Origin: Meghimatium bilineatum | Taxonomy: Eukaryota; Mollusca; Gastropoda; Stylommatophora; Philomycidae | NCBI GenBank assembly: GCA_034231615.1 | Contig: CM067304.1 | Coordinates: 15,589,444 to 15,653,443, forward strand | DNA: 64,000 nt | Direction: 5' to 3' | Shown here: positions 39,701 to 54,700 of the stretch, one piece after another | Layout: each line of letters begins with the position of its first letter | Numbering within the stretch: position 1 is the stretch's first letter | The notes under the pieces: model-generated | Databases searched by the model: none | The model's input: the letters and a program-made list of their open reading frames with translations, nothing else | What the model was told of the DNA's origin: nothing | Made by a program: the position numbers and the translations under genes

Positions 39701-42700
39701 TCTAATGTTAAACTAGATACATTTATGAAATGCGTTGAAAAGTTTGAAAAAGAAAATCAAATAATGTATTTCTAATGATAAACTAGATACATTTATGAAA
39801 TTTGTTGAAAAGTTTGAAAAAGAAAATAAACAAATACATTTCTAATGATAAACTACCGGTAGATACATTTATTAGATGTGTTGAAAAGTTTCAAAAAATA
39901 AAATCAAAGAATATATTTCTAATGATAAACTAGATACATTTATGAGATGTCTTGAAAAGTTTGACAAAGAAAATCAAAAAATATATTTCTAGTGATAATC
40001 TACCAGTAGCTACATTTATGAGATGTGTTTAAAAGTTTGAAAAAGAAAAAATATATTTCTAATGATAAACTAGATACATTTATGAAATGTATTGAAAAGT
40101 TTGAAAAAGAAAACCACAAAATATATTTCTAGTGATAAACTAGATACATTTATGAAATGTGTTTAAAGTTTCAAAAGATGAAAATCAAAAAATATATTTC
40201 GAGTGATAAACTAACATACATTTATGAGAAGTGTTGACAAGTTTAAAAATTAAAAAATACATTTCTAATGATAAACTACCGGTAGATACATTTATTAGAT
40301 GTGTTGAAAAGTTTGAAAAAGAAAATTAAAAAATATATTTCTAGTTATAAACTACCGGTAGATACATTTATGAGATGTGTTGAAAATATTCAAAATCAAA
40401 AAGATATTACTAATGATAACATTGATACATTTATGAGATGTTTTGAAAAGTTTGAAAAAGAAAATCAAAAAATATATTTCTAGTGATACTCTACGGGTAG
40501 ATACATTTATGAGATGTGTTGAACAGTTTGAAAATTAAAAAAATATATTTCTAATGATAAACTAGATACACTTATGAGATGTGTTGAAAATTTTGAAAAT
40601 CAAAAAAATATATTTCTAATGATAAACTAGATACATTTGTGAGATGTGTTGAAAAGTTTGAAAAAGAAAATTTAAAATATATTTCTAATAATAAACAAGA
40701 TACAATTATGAAATGTGTTGAAAAGTTTGATAAAGAAAATTGTAAAAAATATTTCGTATGATAAACTATATACATTTATGAGATGTGTTGAAAAGTTTGA
40801 AAATAAAATAAAATAAATTTTTCTAATGATAAACTACTGGTAGATACATTTATGAGATGTGTTGAAAAGTTTGAAAAAGAACATTAAAAAATATATTTCT
40901 AATGATAAACTATATACATTTATGAAATGTGTTGAAAAGTTTCAAAATCAAAGAAATATTTTTCTAATGATAAATTAAATACATTTATGAAATGTGTTGA
41001 AAAATTTCAAATTGAAGAAAATCAAAAAATTAATTTCTATTGATAAACTATATACACTTATGAAATGAGTTGAAAAGTTTGAAAATCAAAAAAATATATT
41101 TCTAATGATAAACTAGATACATTTATGAAATGTGTTGAAAAGTTTGAAAAAGAAAATGAAAAGATTTATTTCTAGTGAAAATCTACCGGTAGATACATTT
41201 ATGAGATGTGTTGAAAAGTTTGAAAAAGAAAATCAAAATATATATTTCTAGTGATACTCTACGGGTAGATACATTTATGAGATGTGTTGAACAGTTTGAA
41301 AATTAAAAAAATATATTTCTAATGATAAACTAGATACACTTATGAGATGTGTTGAAAAGTTTGAAAATCAAAAAAATATATTTCTAATGATAAACTAGAT
41401 ACATTTATGAAATGTGTTGAAAAGTTTGGAAAAGAAAATCCAAAAATATATTTCTAGTGATAAACTAAATACATTTATAAAATATGTTGAAAAGTTTGAA
41501 CAAGAAAATAAAAAATATATATTTCTAATGATAAACTATATACATTTATGAAATGTGTTGAAAAGTTTGAAAAAGAAAATCACAAAATATATTTCTAGTG
41601 ATAGTCTACCGGTAGATACATTTATGAGATGTGTTGAAAAGTTTGAAAAAGAAAATCAAAAAATATATTTCTAGTGATACTCTACGGGTAGATACATTTA
41701 TGAGATGTGTTGAACAGTTTGAAAATTAAAAAAATATATTTCTAATGATAAACTAGATACATTTATGAGATGTGTTGAAAAGATTGAAAAAGAAAATAAA
41801 AAAATATATTTCTAATGATAAACTACCGGTAGATACATTTATGAAATGTGTTGAAAAGTTTGAAAAAAAAAGAAAAATATATATATTTCTAATGATAAAC
41901 TAGATACATTTATGAAATGTGTAGAAAAGTTTAGAAAAGATAATAAAATAATATATTTCTAGTGATAAACTATATATATACATTTATGAAATGTGTTGAA
42001 AAGTTTGAAAAAGAAAATGAAAAAATATATTTCTAGTGATAATCTACCGGTAGATACATTTATGAGATGTGTTGAAAAGTTTGAAAAAGAAAATCAAAAA
42101 ATATATTTCTAATAATAAACTACTGGTAGATACATTTATGAAATGTGTTGAAAAGTTTGAAAAAGAAAATGAAAAAATATATTTCTAGTGATAATCTACC
42201 AGTAGCTACATTTATGAGATGTGTTTAAAAGTTTGAAAAAGAAAAAATATATTTCTAATGATAAACTAGATACATTTATGAAATGTATTGAAAAGTTTGA
42301 AAAAGAAAACCACAAAATATATTTCTAGTGATAAACTAGATACATTTATGAAATGTGTTTAAAGTTTCAAAAAATGAAAATCAAAAAATATATTTCGAGT
42401 GATAAACTAACATACATTTATGAGAAGTGTTGACAAGTTTAAAAATTAAAAAATACATTTCTAATGATAAACTACCGGTAGATACATTTATTAGATGTGT
42501 TGAAAAGTTTGAAAAAGAAAATTAAAAAATATATTTCTAGTTATAAACTACCGGTAGATACATTTATGAGATGTGTTGAAAATATTCAAAATCAAAAAGA
42601 TATTACTAATGATAACATTGATACATTTATGAGATGTTTTGAAAAGTTTGAAAAAGAAAATCAAAAAATATATTTCTAGTGATACTCTACGGGTAGATAC

Positions 42701-45700
42701 ATTTATGAGATGTGTTGAACAGTTTGAAAATTAAAAAAATATATTTCTAATGATAAACTAGATACACTTATGAGATGTGTTGAAAATTTTGAAAATCAAA
42801 AAAATATATTTCTAATGATAAACTAGATACATTTGTGAGATGTGTTGAAAAGTTTGAAAAAGAAAATTTAAAATATATTTCTAATAATAAACAAGATACA
42901 ATTATGAAATGTGTTGAAAAGTATGATAAAGAAAATTTAAAAAAATATTTCGTATGATAAACTATATACATTTATGAGATGTGTTGAAAAGTTTGAAAAT
43001 AAAATAAAATAAATTTTTCTAATGATAAACTACTGGTAGATACATTTATGAGATGTGTTGAAAAGTTTGAAAAAGAACATTAAAAAATATATTTCTAATG
43101 ATAAACTATATACATTTATGAAATGTGTTGAAAAGTTTCAAAATCAAAGAAATATTTTTCTAATGATAAATTAAATACATTTATGAAATGTGTTGAAAAA
43201 TTTCAAATTGAAGAAAATCAAAAAATTAATTTCTATTGATAAACTATATACACTTATGAAATGAGTTGAAAAGTTTGAAAATCAAAAAAATATATTTCTA
43301 ATGATAAACTAGATACATTTATGAAATGTGTTGAAAAGTTTGAAAAAGAAAATGAAAAGATATATTTCTAGTGAAAATCTACCGGTAGATACATTTATGA
43401 GATGTGTTGAAAAGTTTGAAAAAGAAAATCAAAATATATATTTCTAGTGATACTCTACGGGTAGATACATTTATGAGATGTGTTGAACAGTTTGAAAATA
43501 AAAAAAATATATTTCTAATGATAAACTAGATACACTTATGAGATGTGTTGAAAAGTTTGAAAATCAAAAAAATATATTTCTAATGATAAACTAGATACAT
43601 TTATGAAATGTGTTGAAAAGTTTGGAAAAGAAAATCCAAAAATATATTTCTAGTGATAAACTAAATACATTTATAAAATATGTTGAAAAGTTTGAACAAG
43701 AAAATAAAAAATATATATTTCTAATGATAAACTATATACATTTATGAAATGTGTTGAAAAGTTTGAAAAAGAAAATCACAAAATATATTTCTAGTGATAG
43801 TCTACCGGTAGATACATTTATGAGATGTGTTGAAAAGTTTGAAAAAGAAAATCAAAAAATATATTTCTAGTGATACTCTACGGGTAGATACATTTATGAG
43901 ATGTGTTGAACAGTTTGAAAATTAAAAAAATATATTTCTAATGATAAACTAGATACATTTATGAGATGTGTTGAAAAGATTGAAAAAGAAAATAAAAAAA
44001 TATATTTCTAATGATAAACTACCGGTAGATACATTTATGAGATGTGTTGAAAAGTTTGAAAAAGAAAATTAAACAATATATTTCTAATGATAAACTATAT
44101 ACATTTATGAAATGTGTTGAAAAGTTTCAAAATCAAAGAAATATTTTTCTAATGATAAATTAGATACATTTATGAGATGTGTTGAAACGTTTGAAAAAGA
44201 AAAAATATATTTTTAATGATAAATTATGAAATATGTTGAAAAGTTTGAACAAGAAAATAAAAAGATATATTTCTAGTTATAAACTACCGGTAGATACATT
44301 TATGAGATGTGTTGAAAAGTTTCAAAATCAAAGAAATATTTTTCTAATAATAAATTAGATACATTTATGAAATGTGTTGAAAAGTTTGAAAATGAAAATC
44401 AAAAAATATATTTCTAGTGATAAACTATATACACTTATGAAATGTGTTGAAAAGTTTGAAAATCAAAAAATATATTTTTAATGATAAACTAGATACATTT
44501 ATGAAATGTGTTGAAAAGTTTGGATAAGAAAATCAAAAAATATATTACTAGTGATAAACTAGATACATTTATGAGATGTGTTGAAACGTTTGAAAAAGAA
44601 AATCAAAAAATATATTTCTAGTGATAAACTATATACACTTATGAAATGTGTTGAAAAGTTTGAAAATCAAAAAATATATTTTTAATGATAAACTAGATAC
44701 ATTTATGAAATGTGTTGAAAAGTTTGGATAAGAAAATCAAAAAATATATTACTAGTGATAAACTAGATACATTTATGAAATATGTTGAAAAGTTTGAACA
44801 AGAAAATAAAAAGATATATTTCTAGTTATAAACTACCGGTAGATACATTTATGAGATGTGTTGAAAATATTCAAAATCAAAAAATATATTACTAATGATA
44901 ACATTGATACATTTATGAGATGTTTTGAAAAGTTTGAAAAAGAAAATAAAAAAATATATTTCTAGTGATACTCTACGGGTAGATACACTTATGAAATGTG
45001 TTGAACAGTTTGAACATTAAAAAAATATATTTCTAATGATAAACTAGATACACTTATGAGATGTGTTGAAAAGTTTGGAAATTAAAAAAATTATTTTCTA
45101 TTGATCAACTATATACACTTATGAAATGTGTTGAAAATTTGGAAAAGAAAATCAAAAAATATATTTCTAGTGATAAACTATATACATTTATGAAATGTGT
45201 TGAAAAGTTTGAAAAAGAAAATGAAAAGATATATTTCTAGTGATAGTCTATCGGTAGATACATTTATGAGATGTGTTGAAAAGTTTGAAAAAGAAAATCA
45301 AAAAATATATTTCTAATAATAAACTACTGGTAGATACATTTATGAAATGTGTTGAAAAGTTTTTAAATCAAAAAATATATTTCTAATCATAAACTAGATA
45401 CATTTATGAGATGTGTTGAAACGTTTGAAAAAGAAAATCAAAAAATATATTTCTAGTGATAAACTACTGGTAGGTCATTTATGAGATGTGTTGAAAAGTT
45501 TGAAAAAAAATAAAAAAATATATTTCGAATGATAAATTAGATACATTGCTGAAATGTGTTGAAAAGTTTCAAAATTAAAGAAATATTTTTCTAATGATAA
45601 ATTAGATGCATTTATGAAATGTGTTGAAAAGTTTGAACAAGAAAATAAAAATAAAATATTTCTAATGATAAACTATATACATTTATGAAATGTGTTGAAA

Positions 45701-48700
45701 AGTTTCAAAATCAAAGAAATATTTTTCTAATGATAAATTAGATACATTTATGAAATGTGTTGAAAAGTTTGAAAAAAAAAGAAAAATATATATATTTCTA
45801 ATGATAAACTAGATACATTTATGAAATGTGTAGAAAAGTTTAGAAAAGATAATAAAATAATATATTTCTAATAATAAACTACTGGTAGATACATTTATGA
45901 AATGTGTTGAAAAGTTTGAAAAAGAAAATGAAAAAATATATTTCTAGTGATAATCTACCGGTAGATACATTTATGAGATGTGTTTAAAAGTTTGAAAAAG
46001 AAAATCAAAAAATATATTTCTAATAATAAACTACTGGTAGATACATTTATGAAATGTGTTGAAAAGTTTGAAAAAGAAAACCACAAAATATATTTCTAGT
46101 GATAAACTAGATACATTTATGAAATGTGTTTAAAGTTTCAAAAAATGAAAATCAAAAAATATATTTCGAGTGATAAACTAACATACATTTATGAGAAGTG
46201 TTGACAAGTTTAAAAATTAAAAAATACATTTCTAATGATAAACTACCGGTAGATACATTTATTAGATGTGTTGAAAAGTTTGAAAAAGAAAATTAAAAAA
46301 TATATTTCTAGTTATAAACTACCGGTAGATACATTTATGAGATGTGTTGAAAATATTCAAAATCAAAAAGATATTACTAATGATAACATTGATACATTTA
46401 TGAGATGTTTTGAAAAGTTTGAAAAAGAAAATCAAAAAATATATTTCTAGTGATACTCTACGGGTAGATACATTTATGAGATGTGTTGAACAGTTTGAAA
46501 ATTAAAAAAATATATTTCTAATGATAAACTAGATACACTTATGAGATGTGTTGAAAATTTTGAAAATCAAAAAAATATATTTCTAATGATAAACTAGATA
46601 CATTTGTGAGATGTGTTGAAAAGTTTGAAAAAGAAAATTTAAAATATATTTCTAATAATAAACAAGATACAATTATGAAATGTGTTGAAAAGTTTGATAA
46701 AGAAAATTGTAAAAAATATTTCGTATGATAAACTATATACATTTATGAGATGTGTTGAAAAGTTTGAAAATAAAATAAAATAAATTTTTCTAATGATAAA
46801 CTACTGGTAGATACATTTATGAGATGTGTTGAAAAGTTTGAAAAAGAACATTAAAAAATATATTTCTAATGATAAACTATATACATTTATGAAATGTGTT
46901 GAAAAGTTTCAAAATCAAAGAAATATTTTTCTAATGATAAATTAAATACATTTATGAAATGTGTTGAAAAATTTCAAATTGAAGAAAATCAAAAAATTAA
47001 TTTCTATTGATAAACTATATACACTTATGAAATGAGTTGAAAAGTTTGAAAATCAAAAAAATATATTTCTAATGATAAACTAGATACATTTATGAAATGT
47101 GTTGAAAAGTTTGAAAAAGAAAATGAAAAGATATATTTCTAGTGAAAATCTACCGGTAGATACATTTATGAGATGTGTTGAAAAGTTTGAAAAAGAAAAT
47201 CAAAATATATATTTCTAGTGATACTCTACGGGTAGATACATTTATGAGATGTGTTGAACAGTTTGAAAATAAAAAAAATATATTTCTAATGATAAACTAG
47301 ATACACTTATGAGATGTGTTGAAAAGTTTGAAAATCAAAAAAATATATTTCTAATGATAAACTAGATACATTTATGAAATGTGTTGAAAAGTTTGGAAAA
47401 GAAAATCCAAAAATATATTTCTAGTGATAAACTAAATACATTTATAAAATATGTTGAAAAGTTTGAACAAGAAAATAAAAAATATATATTTCTAATGATA
47501 AACTATATACATTTATGAAATGTGTTGAAAAGTTTGAAAAAGAAAATCACAAAATATATTTCTAGTGATAGTCTACCGGTAGATACATTTATGAGATGTG
47601 TTGAAAAGTTTGAAAAAGAAAATCAAAAAATATATTTCTAGTGATACTCTACGGGTAGATACATTTATGAGATGTGTTGAACAGTTTGAAAATTAAAAAA
47701 ATATATTTCTAATGATAAACTAGATACATTTATGAGATGTGTTGAAAAGATTGAAAAAGAAAATAAAAAAATATATTTCTAATGATAAACTACCGGTAGA
47801 TACATTTATGAGATGTGTTGAAAAGTTTGAAAAAGAAAATTAAACAATATATTTCTAATGATAAACTATATACATTTATGAAATGTGTTGAAAAGTTTCA
47901 AAATCAAAGAAATATTTTTCTAATGATAAATTAGATACATTTATGAGATGTGTTGAAACGTTTGAAAAAGAAAAAATATATTTTTAATGATAAATTATGA
48001 AATATGTTGAAAAGTTTGAACAAGAAAATAAAAAGATATATTTCTAGTTATAAACTACCGGTAGATACATTTATGAGATGTGTTGAAAAGTTTCAAAATC
48101 AAAGAAATATTTTTCTAATAATAAATTAGATACATTTATGAAATGTGTTGAAAAGTTTGAAAATGAAAATCAAAAAATATATTTCTAGTGATAAACTATA
48201 TACACTTATGAAATGTGTTGAAAAGTTTGAAAATCAAAAAATATATTTTTAATGATAAACTAGATACATTTATGAAATGTGTTGAAAAGTTTGGATAAGA
48301 AAATCAAAAAATATATTACTAGTGATAAACTAGATACATTTATGAGATGTGTTGAAACGTTTGAAAAAGAAAATCAAAAAATATATTTCTAGTGATAAAC
48401 TATATACACTTATGAAATGTGTTGAAAAGTTTGAAAATCAAAAAATATATTTTTAATGATAAACTAGATACATTTATGAAATGTGTTGAAAAGTTTGGAT
48501 AAGAAAATCAAAAAATATATTACTAGTGATAAACTAGATACATTTATGAAATATGTTGAAAAGTTTGAACAAGAAAATAAAAAGATATATTTCTAGTTAT
48601 AAACTACCGGTAGATACATTTATGAGATGTGTTGAAAAGTTTCAAAATCAAAGAAATATTTTTCTAATAATAAATTAGATACATTTATGAGATGTTTTGA

Positions 48701-51700
48701 AAAGTTTGAAAAAGAAAATAAAAAAATATATTTCTAGTGATACTCTACGGGTAGATACACTTATGAAATGTGTTGAACAGTTTGAACATTAAAAAAATAT
48801 ATTTCTAATGATAAACTAGATACACTTATGAGATGTGTTGAAAAGTTTGGAAATTAAAAAAATTATTTTCTATTGATCAACTATATACACTTATGAAATG
48901 TGTTGAAAATTTGGAAAAGAAAATCAAAAAATATATTTCTAGTGATAAACTATATACATTTATGAAATGTGTTGAAAAGTTTGAAAAAGAAAATGAAAAG
49001 ATATATTTCTAGTGATAGTCTATCGGTAGATACATTTATGAGATGTGTTGAAAAGTTTGAAAAAGAAAATCAAAAAATATATTTCTAATAATAAACTACT
49101 GGTAGATACATTTATGAAATGTGTTGAAAAGTTTTTAAATCAAAAAATATATTTCTAATCATAAACTAGATACATTTATGAGATGTGTTGAAACGTTTGA
49201 AAAAGAAAATCAAAAAATATATTTCTAGTGATAAACTACTGGTAGGTCATTTATGAGATGTGTTGAAAAGTTTGAAAAAAAATAAAAAAATATATTTCGA
49301 ATGATAAATTAGATACATTGCTGAAATGTGTTGAAAAGTTTCAAAATTAAAGAAATATTTTTCTAATGATAAATTAGATGCATTTATGAAATGTGTTGAA
49401 AAGTTTGAACAAGAAAATAAAAATAAAATATTTCTAATGATAAACTATATACATTTATGAAATGTGTTGAAAAGTTTCAAAATCAAAGAAATATTTTTCT
49501 AATGATAAATTAGATACATTTATGAAATGTGTTGAAAAGTTTGAAAAAAAAAGAAAAATATATATATTTCTAATGATAAACTAGATACATTTATGAAATG
49601 TGTAGAAAAGTTTAGAAAAGATAATAAAATAATATATTTCTAGTGATAAACTATATATATACATTTATGAAATGTGTTGAAAAGTTTGAAAAAGAAAATG
49701 AAAAAATATATTTCTAGTGATAATCTACCGGTAGATACATTTATGAGATGTGTTTAAAAGTTTGAAAAAGAAAATCAAAAAATATATTTCTAATAATAAA
49801 CTACTGGTAGATACATTTATGAAATGTGTTGAAAAGTTTGAAAAAGAAAACCACAAAATATATTTCTAGTGATAAACTAGATACATTTATGAAATGTGTT
49901 TAAAGTTTCAAAAAATGAAAATCAAAAAATATATTTCGAGTGATAAACTAACATACATTTATGAGAAGTGTTGACAAGTTTAAAAATTAAAAAATACATT
50001 TCTAATGATAAACTACCGGTAGATACATTTATTAGATGTGTTGAAAAGTTTGAAAAAGAAAATTAAAAAATATATTTCTAGTTATAAACTACCGGTAGAT
50101 ACATTTATGAGATGTGTTGAAAATATTCAAAATCAAAAAGATATTACTAATGATAACATTGATACATTTATGAGATGTTTTGAAAAGTTTGAAAAAGAAA
50201 ATCAAAAAATATATTTCTAGTGATACTCTACGGGTAGATACATTTATGAGATGTGTTGAACAGTTTGAAAATTAAAAAAATATATTTCTAATGATAAACT
50301 AGATACACTTATGAGATGTGTTGAAAATTTTGAAAATCAAAAAAATATATTTCTAATGATAAACTAGATACATTTGTGAGATGTGTTGAAAAGTTTGAAA
50401 AAGAAAATTTAAAATATATTTCTAATAATAAACAAGATACAATTATGAAATGTGTTGAAAAGTTTGATAAAGAAAATTGTAAAAAATATTTCGTATGATA
50501 AACTATATACATTTATGAGATGTGTTGAAAAGTTTGAAAATAAAATAAAATAAATTTTTCTAATGATAAACTACTGGTAGATACATTTATGAGATGTGTT
50601 GAAAAGTTTGAAAAAGAACATTAAAAAATATATTTCTAATGATAAACTATATACATTTATGAAATGTGTTGAAAAGTTTCAAAATCAAAGAAATATTTTT
50701 CTAATGATAAATTAAATACATTTATGAAATGTGTTGAAAAATTTCAAATTGAAGAAAATCAAAAAATTAATTTCTATTGATAAACTATATACACTTATGA
50801 AATGAGTTGAAAAGTTTGAAAATCAAAAAAATATATTTCTAATGATAAACTAGATACATTTATGAAATGTGTTGAAAAGTTTGAAAAAGAAAATGAAAAG
50901 ATATATTTCTAGTGAAAATCTACCGGTAGATACATTTATGAGATGTGTTGAAAAGTTTGAAAAAGAAAATCAAAATATATATTTCTAGTGATACTCTACG
51001 GGTAGATACATTTATGAGATGTGTTGAACAGTTTGAAAATTAAAAAAATATATTTCTAATGATAAACTAGATACACTTATGAGATGTGTTGAAAAGTTTG
51101 AAAATCAAAAAAATATATTTCTAATGATAAACTAGATACATTTATGAAATGTGTTGAAAAGTTTGGAAAAGAAAATCCAAAAATATATTTCTAGTGATAA
51201 ACTAAATACATTTATAAAATATGTTGAAAAGTTTGAACAAGAAAATAAAAAATATATATTTCTAATGATAAACTATATACATTTATGAAATGTGTTGAAA
51301 AGTTTGAAAAAGAAAATCACAAAATATATTTCTAGTGATAGTCTACCGGTAGATACATTTATTAGATGTGTTGAAAAGTTTGAAAAAGAAAATCAAAAAA
51401 TATATTTCTAGTGATACTCTACGGGTAGATACATTTATGAGATGTGTTGAACAGTTTGAAAATTAAAAAAATATATTTCTAATGATAAACTAGATACATT
51501 TATGAGATGTGTTGAAAAGATTGAAAAAGAAAATAAAAAAATATATTTCTAATGATAAACTACCGGTAGATACATTTATGAAATGTGTTGAAAAGTTTGA
51601 AAAAAAAAGAAAAATATATATATTTCTAATGATAAACTAGATACATTTATGAAATGTGTAGAAAAGTTTAGAAAAGATAATAAAATAATATATTTCTAGT

Positions 51701-54700
51701 GATAAACTATATATATACATTTATGAAATGTGTTGAAAAGTTTGAAAAAGAAAATGAAAAAATATATTTCTAGTGATAATCTACCGGTAGATACATTTAT
51801 GAGATGTGTTGAAAAGTTTGAAAAAGAAAATCAAAAAATATATTTCTAATAATAAACTACTGGTAGATACATTTATGAAATGTGTTGAAAAGTTTGAAAA
51901 AGAAAATGAAAAAATATATTTCTAGTGATAATCTACCAGTAGCTACATTTATGAGATGTGTTTAAAAGTTTGAAAAAGAAAAAATATATTTCTAATGATA
52001 AACTAGATACATTTATGAAATGTATTGAAAAGTTTGAAAAAGAAAACCACAAAATATATTTCTAGTGATAAACTAGATACATTTATGAAATGTGTTTAAA
52101 GTTTCAAAAAATGAAAATCAAAAAATATATTTCGAGTGATAAACTAACATACATTTATGAGAAGTGTTGACAAGTTTAAAAATTAAAAAATACATTTCTA
52201 ATGATAAACTACCGGTAGATACATTTATTAGATGTGTTGAAAAGTTTGAAAAAGAAAATTAAAAAATATATTTCTAGTTATAAACTACCGGTAGATACAT
52301 TTATGAGATGTGTTGAAAATATTCAAAATCAAAAAGATATTACTAATGATAACATTGATACATTTATGAGATGTTTTGAAAAGTTTGAAAAAGAAAATCA
52401 AAAAATATATTTCTAGTGATACTCTACGGGTAGATACATTTATGAGATGTGTTGAACAGTTTGAAAATTAAAAAAATATATTTCTAATGATAAACTAGAT
52501 ACACTTATGAGATGTGTTGAAAATTTTGAAAATCAAAAAAATATATTTCTAATGATAAACTAGATACATTTGTGAGATGTGTTGAAAAGTTTGAAAAAGA
52601 AAATTTAAAATATATTTCTAATAATAAACAAGATACAATTATGAAATGTGTTGAAAAGTTTGATAAAGAAAATTGTAAAAAATATTTCGTATGATAAACT
52701 ATATACATTTATGAGATGTGTTGAAAAGTTTGAAAATAAAATAAAATAAATTTTTCTAATGATAAACTACTGGTAGATACATTTATGAGATGTGTTGAAA
52801 AGTTTGAAAAAGAACATTAAAAAATATATTTCTAATGATAAACTATATACATTTATGAAATGTGTTGAAAAGTTTCAAAATCAAAGAAATATTTTTCTAA
52901 TGATAAATTAAATACATTTATGAAATGTGTTGAAAAATTTCAAATTGAAGAAAATCAAAAAATTAATTTCTATTGATAAACTATATACACTTATGAAATG
53001 AGTTGAAAAGTTTGAAAATCAAAAAAATATATTTCTAATGATAAACTAGATACATTTATGAAATGTGTTGAAAAGTTTGAAAAAGAAAATGAAAAGATAT
53101 ATTTCTAGTGAAAATCTACCGGTAGATACATTTATGAGATGTGTTGAAAAGTTTGAAAAAGAAAATCAAAATATATATTTCTAGTGATACTCTACGGGTA
53201 GATACATTTATGAGATGTGTTGAACAGTTTGAAAATAAAAAAAATATATTTCTAATGATAAACTAGATACACTTATGAGATGTGTTGAAAAGTTTGAAAA
53301 TCAAAAAAATATATTTCTAATGATAAACTAGATACATTTATGAAATGTGTTGAAAAGTTTGGAAAAGAAAATCCAAAAATATATTTCTAGTGATAAACTA
53401 AATACATTTATAAAATATGTTGAAAAGTTTGAACAAGAAAATAAAAAATATATATTTCTAATGATAAACTATATACATTTATGAAATGTGTTGAAAAGTT
53501 TGAAAAAGAAAATCACAAAATATATTTCTAGTGATAGTCTACCGGTAGATACATTTATGAGATGTGTTGAAAAGTTTGAAAAAGAAAATCAAAAAATATA
53601 TTTCTAGTGATACTCTACGGGTAGATACATTTATGAGATGTGTTGAACAGTTTGAAAATTAAAAAAATATATTTCTAATGATAAACTAGATACATTTATG
53701 AGATGTGTTGAAAAGATTGAAAAAGAAAATAAAAAAATATATTTCTAATGATAAACTACCGGTAGATACATTTATGAGATGTGTTGAAAAGTTTGAAAAA
53801 GAAAATTAAACAATATATTTCTAATGATAAACTATATACATTTATGAAATGTGTTGAAAAGTTTCAAAATCAAAGAAATATTTTTCTAATGATAAATTAG
53901 ATACATTTATGAGATGTGTTGAAACGTTTGAAAAAGAAAAAATATATTTTTAATGATAAATTATGAAATATGTTGAAAAGTTTGAACAAGAAAATAAAAA
54001 GATATATTTCTAGTTATAAACTACCGGTAGATACATTTATGAGATGTGTTGAAAAGTTTCAAAATCAAAGAAATATTTTTCTAATAATAAATTAGATACA
54101 TTTATGAAATGTGTTGAAAAGTTTGAAAATGAAAATCAAAAAATATATTTCTAGTGATAAACTATATACACTTATGAAATGTGTTGAAAAGTTTGAAAAT
54201 CAAAAAATATATATTTTAATGATAAACTAGATACATTTATGAAATGTGTTGAAAAGTTTGGATAAGAAAATCAAAAAATATATTACTAGTGATAAACTAG
54301 ATACATTTATGAGATGTGTTGAAACGTTTGAAAAAGAAAATCAAAAAATATATTTCTAGTGATAAACTATATACACTTATGAAATGTGTTGAAAAGTTTG
54401 AAAATCAAAAAATATATTTTTAATGATAAACTAGATACATTTATGAAATGTGTTGAAAAGTTTGGATAAGAAAATCAAAAAATATATTACTAGTGATAAA
54501 CTAGATACATTTATGAAATATGTTGAAAAGTTTGAACAAGAAAATAAAAAGATATATTTCTAGTTATAAACTACCGGTAGATACATTTATGAGATGTGTT
54601 GAAAATATTCAAAATCAAAAAATATATTACTAATGATAACATTGATACATTTATGAGATGTTTTGAAAAGTTTGAAAAAGAAAATAAAAAAATATATTTC

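Noticed and set aside
40301-52708. Repeated identical 60- and 67-codon ORFs at five places, which looked like a gene family
   Set aside because: They are the same satellite block repeated at 2196 and 3770 bp steps. The plus and minus versions are simply the two strands of the unit.
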